A stretch of DNA of 12,190 bases from Cognatiyoonia sp965661665 (GTDB taxonomy: Bacteria > Pseudomonadota > Alphaproteobacteria > Rhodobacterales > Rhodobacteraceae), in assembly GCF_965661665.1 (NCBI RefSeq), contig NZ_CBFIEO010000027.1, forward strand, positions 1 to 12,190, read 5' to 3'. The notes under the pieces were generated by a model. That model did not search any database. It saw only the letters and a list, made by a program, of their open reading frames with translations, and had not been told where the DNA came from. This document shows, piece by piece, positions 7,946 to 12,190 of this stretch. The position numbers and the translations under genes were made by a program. Position 1 is the stretch's first letter, and each line of letters opens with the position of its first letter.

Positions 7946-8851
7946 ATGAAACACAGCAAAACCCCACGCATTCGCCAGCTTGAGGCACTCGTATCCGTCA
8001 TCAGTAACGGCTCTATGACATCTGCGGCCGCAGACATGGGCATCAGCCAGCCGGCCATAAGCCGTCTGCTTTCCGATTTGGCAAAAGACTTCGACTTTCA
8101 GTTGTTTAATAAACGAGACGGGCAGCTCGTACCGTCGCAGGAAGTCCGGCTGCTCGAGCCCGATATCCGGCGTGTGATCGAGTTGATGCAGCAAATTGCA
8201 GGGGCAAGTTCGGAAATCACCAAACGCAAAGCGGGTCACATTCGCATCGCGTGTTTGCCTGGCTTCGCCACCAGCCACCTTCCGTCTGTTGTCGCGGAAT
8301 TTCTATGCGAACGGCCGGGCATATCGATGACAATCGAACCCGACCGACCGGAAAGAATCCTCGAGTGGATGGTCACAGAGCAGTACGACTTTGGAATCAC
8401 CGATGGTTTCTTCGGGCATCCCGCAGTGGACCGGACCGATATCAATGTGCGCACAGTGTGCATTTTTCCAAAAGATCATGATCTGGAGCGACTGGAACAC
8501 GTGCGTCCACAAGACCTCAGGAAAGAACGCATCATACATACCCGCAAGGACAGCGTGTTCTTTCAGGAGCTGGAACGCTGCTTTAGGGAAGATCAGACTG
8601 AGCTCCTATCCTACATCGAAGTCCGGCAGTTTACAGCCGCCTGCGAGCTTGTTTGCCACGGCGCAGGTGTTTCCGTCGTCAGCGAGCTCGATGCTGCCAA
8701 GTATGTCGATCTGGGTTTGGATTTCCGACCTTTCCATCCAAAACTTCCCCACGTCATCTCTCTCGTCAGACCCAGCCATAAGATGCCGTCACTCATTGCT
8801 CTTGAGTTTATGGAAGACTTCATCACCAGCCTTGATCCGTATCTTATTTGA
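7946..8851 (+). CDS. LysR-family transcriptional regulator, probable regulator of the ugp operon
   Basis: This 301-aa protein has an N-terminal winged helix-turn-helix: RQLEALVSVISNGSMTSAAA, then MGISQPAISRLLSDL, with the recognition helix near residues 33-43. A linker helix follows, then a LysR substrate-binding domain from about residue 93 to 300. Length and order are normal for the family. ATG at 7946 is chosen because it puts the helix-turn-helix at the usual distance from the start. The frame continues upstream through ATG 7907, but that would overlap the palindromic operator and neither start has a strong ribosome site. Being divergent from ugpB with a T-N11-A palindrome between them, it most likely controls ugpBAECQ and itself. 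The inducer, perhaps glycerol-3-phosphate, is inferred. E. coli ugp is instead controlled by PhoB; I found no convincing PHO box here. Confidence 0.85.
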   Translation: MKHSKTPRIRQLEALVSVISNGSMTSAAADMGISQPAISRLLSDLAKDFDFQLFNKRDGQLVPSQEVRLLEPDIRRVIELMQQIAGASSEITKRKAGHIRIACLPGFATSHLPSVVAEFLCERPGISMTIEPDRPERILEWMVTEQYDFGITDGFFGHPAVDRTDINVRTVCIFPKDHDLERLEHVRPQDLRKERIIHTRKDSVFFQELERCFREDQTELLSYIEVRQFTAACELVCHGAGVSVVSELDAAKYVDLGLDFRPFHPKLPHVISLVRPSHKMPSLIALEFMEDFITSLDPYLI

Positions 8852-9146
8852 GTTCGCCTTCAGGCTTCTTTGTCCGCACAGTTTCAGTTCGCCACACTCT
8901 TGGTTTTGCTCCCGCAGCGAAAGTCCGGAATGACGGGCCGCGCTGCAGCATCGAGGAGACGAGCCAAGAGTCCGCAAAGAGCCGTCCCCGATGGTAACTG
9001 TGTAGCCCAGTCTGTGGATGCTGCGTTTTCACAAATGGCTGCGAAGAGCCCAAACATGCTCATTGGTCACAATGCAGCAATGACTGCTGCCGGAACTTTC
9101 CAGTCAGCGACATTTGCTTCGCTGACCGGTATCGTTTGGAGCTTGC
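8852..9146. other. Intergenic region between convergent lysR and csp
   Basis: This 295-bp gap has no convincing gene. A 114-codon frame on the plus strand (8870-9214) runs into the antisense of the cold-shock gene and shows no family motif. The stretch contains segments resembling the recurring degenerate motif, including AGCGACATTTGC (9106-9117), and an inverted repeat described separately. Confidence 0.5.
9103..9126. terminator. Hairpin downstream of the cold-shock gene
   Basis: GTCAGCGA (9103-9110) and TCGCTGAC (9119-9126) form a perfect 8-bp stem with an 8-nt loop, 20 nt past the csp stop and in the convergent gap with lysR. There is no T-run on either side, so it may be a weak or Rho-assisted end signal, or part of the intergenic repeat family. 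Confidence 0.35.
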
Positions 9147-9356
9147 TTACTGCAGTTGAAGGTTTTCAGCAGAAGATTTGCCGCTCATGCGATCTTCCAC
9201 AATTTCAAACATAACCTTCGCGCCTTCTTTCAGGCTATCGAGGCCAGAGCGCTGAACCGCGCTGATATGGACGAACGTGTCACCGGTGCCGTTATCCAGC
9301 TCAATGAAGCCGTAGCCTTTGGTTTCGTTGAACCATTTTACAGTGCCTTTAGTCAT
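9147..9356 (-). CDS. Cold-shock domain protein (CspA family)
   Basis: This 69-aa single cold-shock domain protein binds single-stranded RNA or DNA as a small beta-barrel and typically acts as an RNA chaperone in the cytoplasm. It has the standard start GTVKWFNETKGYGFI, including the RNP1-type KGYGFI (13-18), and the RNP2-type TFVHISA (27-33). It ends in QLQ, typical of short family members. ATG at 9356 has a good ribosome site, AAGGA, 7 nt upstream. The gene stands alone, convergent with lysR. Which of the several CspA-like paralogues usual in such genomes this is cannot be told, nor whether it is cold-induced. Confidence 0.95.
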   Translation of the reverse strand: MTKGTVKWFNETKGYGFIELDNGTGDTFVHISAVQRSGLDSLKEGAKVMFEIVEDRMSGKSSAENLQLQ

Positions 9357-10020
9357 GAGGTTTTCCTTTCAATGACGATTTGTGCCCGCCAGGATTGGCT
9401 GGGCTGCTTGCTGCTCTCAGGCAGCAGATTTCGTGAACTCACCGATGTTGGAGAACATACGGTTTAAGCCATCTCGGGCATGTTCCGGGTCGATCTTATG
9501 TTGTGGGTGAAAATCCCGCTTGCGGGATATGCTCCGCACAGGCGCTGGGGGCGCTGTCCGGCTTTCGGCATTGCCGAGGATTTTTCTGTTGGTCAATCGT
9601 ATTTGGTCTCATGCCTTACAAGCGATCAATCGCCGTTGGCACTTGGTCTCTCTAATCTTCTAGGAAGCTCGTAGAAATAGCCGCCGTCGTTTATTTGCTC
9701 TCATGGAGCTACTCAAGACAACGATCTGGGGATCACGGACGAGAATACTTTACCGCTGATTTGGTCATCCACACGCGGCGTTGTCATTCAGCTAGAAGAC
9801 ACAGGTGAAGAAAGCAACAACTCATTTCAAAGCAGACATTGGCGCAAGGTCACAAAAGTCCGCTTCGTCCCGCAAAGCAGACCTTGGCCGCATCGTTTCT
9901 GGATGCCTGCCATGCGGTACTTTTCCGACCTTCAGGATGCCTAGTTAAATGTCGGCTTATGCCAATTGAAGATAGTTGGTTGCAGCATATAATCACTTCA
10001 TCGGCCCTCGCGGCTGACAT
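9357..10020. other. 664-bp region without a convincing gene: csp leader, palindromes and degenerate repeats
   Basis: The part next to csp is presumably its promoter and leader and holds a 6-bp stem (9409-9414 with 9421-9426). A GC-rich block at about 9513-9582 has close palindromes: ATCCCG-CTTG-CGGGAT (9513-9528) and TCGGCA-T-TGCCGA (9565-9577), plus two direct GCGCTG copies. Copies of the recurring motif occur at 9831-9840 and 9876-9885 and, inverted, at 9948-9960. From 9919 onward the sequence is the flank of the large direct repeat. Two weak open frames (9417-9596 on minus, TTG start; 9681-9944 on plus, no usual start codon) are not called as genes. Confidence 0.5.
9513..9528. repeat. Palindromic hairpin element
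   Basis: The 16-base sequence is perfectly self-complementary around its centre and folds as a 6-bp stem with a CTTG tetraloop. It lies in a GC-rich patch with a second palindrome 36 bp further on, which is unlike the AT-richer sequence around it. It may be a REP-like element or part of a transcript end; the role is unknown. Confidence 0.45.
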
Positions 10021-10450
10021 TCATTCCCACTTGATATGCATCGCCTCCGGTCCCCATGCATCAGGAAGTGCAAAGCCATCCCTGAATGGATCGTCGGGGT
10101 CTAGTGCAAGTTGGCTCATGCCATAGGTCCAGCACCGTCCGCTGACGTTGGGGAGAACTGCGGTTTTTCCATCGACTTCCGTCTCGCCTGTCAAGCTGAC
10201 CCTGAATCTGGACCCAATGATTGAAACCGTAGTCATTTCCTCGCCAACCGCAAGTTCACCGCGTTTGTGAAGGACAGCGGAAATGGCGGAGCTGCCTGTG
10301 CCGCAAGGGGAGCGGTCAACGCGACCTGGCCAAAGCGTGCAGCAAGTGCGTATAGTATTCGCATCCAGCCTTTCGACAAATATCGCATAAGCGATGTGAT
10401 CAATAGACGGAATTTCCGGGTGCTGCACGTCATACGCGGCGTTTGCAGCC
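9919..10450. repeat. Long direct repeat, copy 1
   Basis: This segment is repeated at 11659-12190 (offset 1740) with 5 differences by eye (at 9980, 9995, 10008, 10348 and 10353). It covers 102 bp of downstream flank and the last 142 codons of the racemase-family gene. The match is cut only by the window end, so the true repeat may be longer. Just to the left, similarity continues weakly with a one-base length change. Confidence 0.95.
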
Positions 10451-11061
10451 TCTTTCATAGCCATGCCTGCCCGGACCAGATCAGCGGTGTGCTCGGGGGT
10501 GATGCTTATCCCCAGTTGTTCAACAGCGACGACTGCGTAGAAAACGCCACCAAATGCGATGTCAAAAGTAACTTCGCCCCATTCTTCCGTGGTAACCGTT
10601 TGATCCAGTGCGTCGACGAAAGATGGTATCATATCAAGCGAGACACGCTCGCATTTGCCGTCCTTACACTCAGCCGTCGCGGTCACAATTCCTGCTGGTG
10701 CCTCAAGGCGCAATACGGTTTTGGGTTCCTGCATTTCGATCATGCCTGTTTCCAACAAGGCATTTGCGACGCACATGGTATTGGCGCCAGACATAGGGTG
10801 AGCTTCATCCGCTTGCAGCACGATAAATCCCGCATCCGCTGATGGGTCACAGGGAGGTATCATCAGATTGACGGTTTGATTTACCGCGCCGCGCGGTTCA
10901 AGGCAAACGAACCGACGCAGGCTGTCATCAACCTTGTTAATATAGTCCATCTTTTCGGTCATAGTTTGTCCAGGGATGTCGTAGATCCCGGATGTGACAA
11001 CTTTTCCGACTTCGCCTTCGCAATGCACATCAAGCAATTGCAACGTTTTTTTCCAGCGCAA
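10021..11061 (-). CDS. Proline racemase superfamily enzyme (Ser/Cys type; hydroxyproline epimerase or trans-3-hydroxyproline dehydratase)
   Basis: This 346-aa cytoplasmic enzyme has the full-length two-lobed fold of the proline racemase family. In classical members two cysteines act as the acid/base pair. Here the first site is serine, S91 in HPMSGANTMC, and the second is cysteine, C253 in DRSPCGTGSS. The superfamily contains proline racemases, 4-hydroxyproline 2-epimerases and trans-3-hydroxy-L-proline dehydratases. A Ser/Cys pair argues against simple proline racemase and is compatible with the last two, but does not decide between them. The start is TTG at 11061: AAAGGGG lies 7 nt upstream, the family-like MRWKKTLQLLDVH start follows, a stop lies five codons upstream, and the first ATG (residue 34) is too far in. 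No transporter or dehydrogenase partner is in view. The 3' half is duplicated at the window end. Confidence 0.88.
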   Translation of the reverse strand: MRWKKTLQLLDVHCEGEVGKVVTSGIYDIPGQTMTEKMDYINKVDDSLRRFVCLEPRGAVNQTVNLMIPPCDPSADAGFIVLQADEAHPMSGANTMCVANALLETGMIEMQEPKTVLRLEAPAGIVTATAECKDGKCERVSLDMIPSFVDALDQTVTTEEWGEVTFDIAFGGVFYAVVAVEQLGISITPEHTADLVRAGMAMKEAANAAYDVQHPEIPSIDHIAYAIFVERLDANTIRTCCTLWPGRVDRSPCGTGSSAISAVLHKRGELAVGEEMTTVSIIGSRFRVSLTGETEVDGKTAVLPNVSGRCWTYGMSQLALDPDDPFRDGFALPDAWGPEAMHIKWE

Positions 11062-11180
11062 TTGGTATCCCCTTTACTGCTTGAATTTGTCGTTGGGGCT
11101 GCGCCACAATCAAGATTCTGCAACGTTCCAATTCGATACTAATTCGCAGTTTGTTGTATTTGACAATACCGCGCCTGGGA

Positions 11181-11192
11181 AAAGTATACTTT
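11181..11192. promoter_or_regulatory. 12-bp palindrome with GTATAC core upstream of the racemase-family gene
   Basis: AAAGTATACTTT is a perfect palindrome about 120 bp upstream of the TTG start. GTATAC-centred palindromes are common operators of GntR/FadR-type regulators, which often control hydroxyproline genes. No such regulator is in the window, so this is a candidate only. Confidence 0.3.
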
Positions 11193-11438
11193 CCACCAGA
11201 AGAATTTGTGGGATCACATGTTCCTAGCAACGGACATTCGCGCGTGATGCAGCATCGGTCGTTAGGGGCTCAAAGTAACCTTTCGCTGCAATTTGAATCA
11301 ATGATTGCTTTAGCCCAATGTCTAACGCCGAGATTTAAATACATGGAACCAAGAGCCGAGGACCGTGGGCATTGGATCACGCACCCACGTCTTGCTTATA
11401 GCGTTGCTGCGACATAGTTGGCGTTGGATGATTTTGCT

Positions 11439-11558
11439 CCGGTCGTGGTCCGTGGACCGGCGGTAGGGGTTACTGTGCCCAACCCATGCAGTTGATCCGC
11501 AGGACCATGGACCGGGGGCCCCCATCATAAGGCCCCGCGCCTCGGACCACGGGGCTTT
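11439..11558 (+). promoter_or_regulatory. Attenuator-like cluster of alternative stems
   Basis: CCGGTC (11439-11444) pairs with GACCGG (11455-11460). GGGGCC (11515-11520) can pair with GGCCCC (11531-11536). Alternatively 11529-11537 pairs with 11550-11558 in a 9-bp stem with a 12-nt loop, which ends in CTTT. The second and third stems exclude each other, as in an antiterminator/terminator pair. A 14-codon frame (ATG at 11486, stop 11528-11530) ends at the base of the last stem but has no run of a single amino acid. No plus-strand gene follows, so it would be an orphan or remnant. Confidence 0.3.
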
Positions 11559-11658
11559 AGTATTAGCGTTGTAAATTCATTGGGCTGGAGTTTTGTTCGC
11601 CGCCACTAACTGAGGAAGCAGACATTGCCCTATCCAAGCACTAACGTCTGCTATGCGG

Positions 11659-12190
11659 ACTTTTCCGACCTTCAGGATGCCTAGTTAAATGTCGGCTTAT
11701 GCCAATTGAAGATAGTTGGATGCAGCATATAATCGCTTCATCGGCCCGCGCGGCTGACATTCATTCCCACTTGATATGCATCGCCTCCGGTCCCCATGCA
11801 TCAGGAAGTGCAAAGCCATCCCTGAATGGATCGTCGGGGTCTAGTGCAAGTTGGCTCATGCCATAGGTCCAGCACCGTCCGCTGACGTTGGGGAGAACTG
11901 CGGTTTTTCCATCGACTTCCGTCTCGCCTGTCAAGCTGACCCTGAATCTGGACCCAATGATTGAAACCGTAGTCATTTCCTCGCCAACCGCAAGTTCACC
12001 GCGTTTGTGAAGGACAGCGGAAATGGCGGAGCTGCCTGTGCCGCAAGGGGAGCGGTCAACGCGACCTGGCCAAAGCGTGCAGCAAGTTCGTACAGTATTC
12101 GCATCCAGCCTTTCGACAAATATCGCATAAGCGATGTGATCAATAGACGGAATTTCCGGGTGCTGCACGTCATACGCGGCGTTTGCAGCC
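11659..12190. repeat. Long direct repeat, copy 2 (continues past the window)
   Basis: It matches 9919-10450 with 5 substitutions and no gaps over 532 bp. Three substitutions are in the noncoding flank. Two are in the gene: one silent (CGC to CGA) and one giving Ile236 to Val. The repeat is still in register at the right edge. Confidence 0.95.
11761..12190 (-). CDS. Second copy of the proline racemase superfamily enzyme (3' part only, runs off the window)
   Basis: The visible part encodes 142 residues equivalent to 205-346 of the first copy, with one change (I236V) and the same stop. It keeps the SPCGTGSS segment with the catalytic cysteine; the first active-site residue (S91 in copy 1) would lie outside the window. 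The frame is open to the right edge, so no start is proposed: the GTG at 12168 is an internal valine codon. Whether the whole gene or only a fragment is duplicated cannot be seen. The near-identity points to a recent duplication, gene conversion, or an assembly artefact at a contig end. Confidence 0.8.
   Translation of the reverse strand, partial: AANAAYDVQHPEIPSIDHIAYAIFVERLDANTVRTCCTLWPGRVDRSPCGTGSSAISAVLHKRGELAVGEEMTTVSIIGSRFRVSLTGETEVDGKTAVLPNVSGRCWTYGMSQLALDPDDPFRDGFALPDAWGPEAMHIKWE

Larger units (their letters stand above)
11062..11760. other. About 700-bp region between the two racemase-family copies, no convincing gene
   Basis: The part next to 11061 is the presumed promoter region of the enzyme (read on minus). 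It holds a 12-bp palindrome at 11181-11192. Further right come recurring-motif copies at 11229-11241, 11617-11626 and (inverted) 11688-11700, and a cluster of GC-rich stems at 11439-11558 resembling an attenuator. An 88-codon plus frame (11151-11417, TTG start) has no ribosome site or recognisable motif and is not called. From 11659 the sequence is copy 2 of the direct repeat. Confidence 0.5.

Noticed and set aside
8870..9214. A 114-codon plus-strand open frame between lysR and csp
   Set aside because: It starts just after lysR without a good ribosome site, runs antisense into csp, and its sequence looks like translated degenerate repeat.
10267..10842. A 191-codon plus-strand open frame antisense to the racemase-family gene
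   Set aside because: The minus-strand gene has conserved family motifs across the same bases; the plus frame has none.
11160..11190. TTGACA and TATACT resembling a plus-strand sigma-70 promoter
   Set aside because: The spacing is 19 nt and no plus-strand gene follows; the TATACT is part of a 12-bp palindrome that is better explained as an operator.
11151..11417. An 88-codon plus-strand open frame in the gap between the racemase copies
   Set aside because: TTG start, no ribosome site, no motif, and it covers the palindrome and one of the recurring degenerate motif copies.

Overview
The window looks like chromosomal DNA from a marine alphaproteobacterium of the Rhodobacterales (roseobacter-type). 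This is inferred from the complete ugpB-A-E-C-Q cluster with a divergent LysR-type regulator, the alphaproteobacterial look of the proteins, and the moderately GC-rich coding DNA. No rRNA, tRNA, CRISPR array, transposase or phage gene was found, and taxonomy was not tested by search.

Layout. (1) Positions 1-2418 (+) hold the 3' part of a large, probably exported protein: calcium-binding FG-GAP/VCBS-type repeats, an unassigned middle region, then a pectinacetylesterase/Notum-like hydrolase with a full candidate triad. It is visibly more AT-rich than its neighbours. (2) Positions 2666-7770 (-) hold a compact sn-glycerol-3-phosphate / glycerophosphodiester uptake operon, transcribed right to left: ugpB (periplasmic binding protein), ugpA and ugpE (permeases), ugpC (ATPase) and ugpQ (glycerophosphodiesterase). 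Genes A to Q overlap or nearly touch. A perfect 10-bp hairpin lies between ugpB and ugpA. (3) A LysR-type regulator (7946-8851, +) is divergent from ugpB. The shared region carries a perfect 7-1-7 palindrome with T-N11-A spacing, placed where an autoregulated LysR activator would bind. (4) A cold-shock protein (9147-9356, -) lies between the regulator and a 664-bp stretch without a convincing gene. (5) A Ser/Cys-type proline racemase superfamily enzyme (10021-11061, -) is followed on its upstream side by about 700 bp without a convincing gene. A second copy of the enzyme's 3' end and downstream flank then runs off the right edge (532 bp aligned, 5 mismatches).

How the genes work together. The operon would capture glycerol-3-phosphate or glycerophosphodiesters in the periplasm, import them, and cut the diesters to glycerol-3-phosphate plus an alcohol, giving carbon and phosphorus; the LysR protein probably controls it. 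The racemase-family enzyme points to separate use of hydroxyproline or proline. The gene-poor stretches contain a recurring degenerate motif (core GCNGACNTT), several hairpins and an orphan attenuator-like structure.

The items most worth a second look are the repeat-esterase fusion, the near-identical racemase duplication, the regulator operator geometry and the intergenic motif family. I see no clear evidence of a wholly new biological system.
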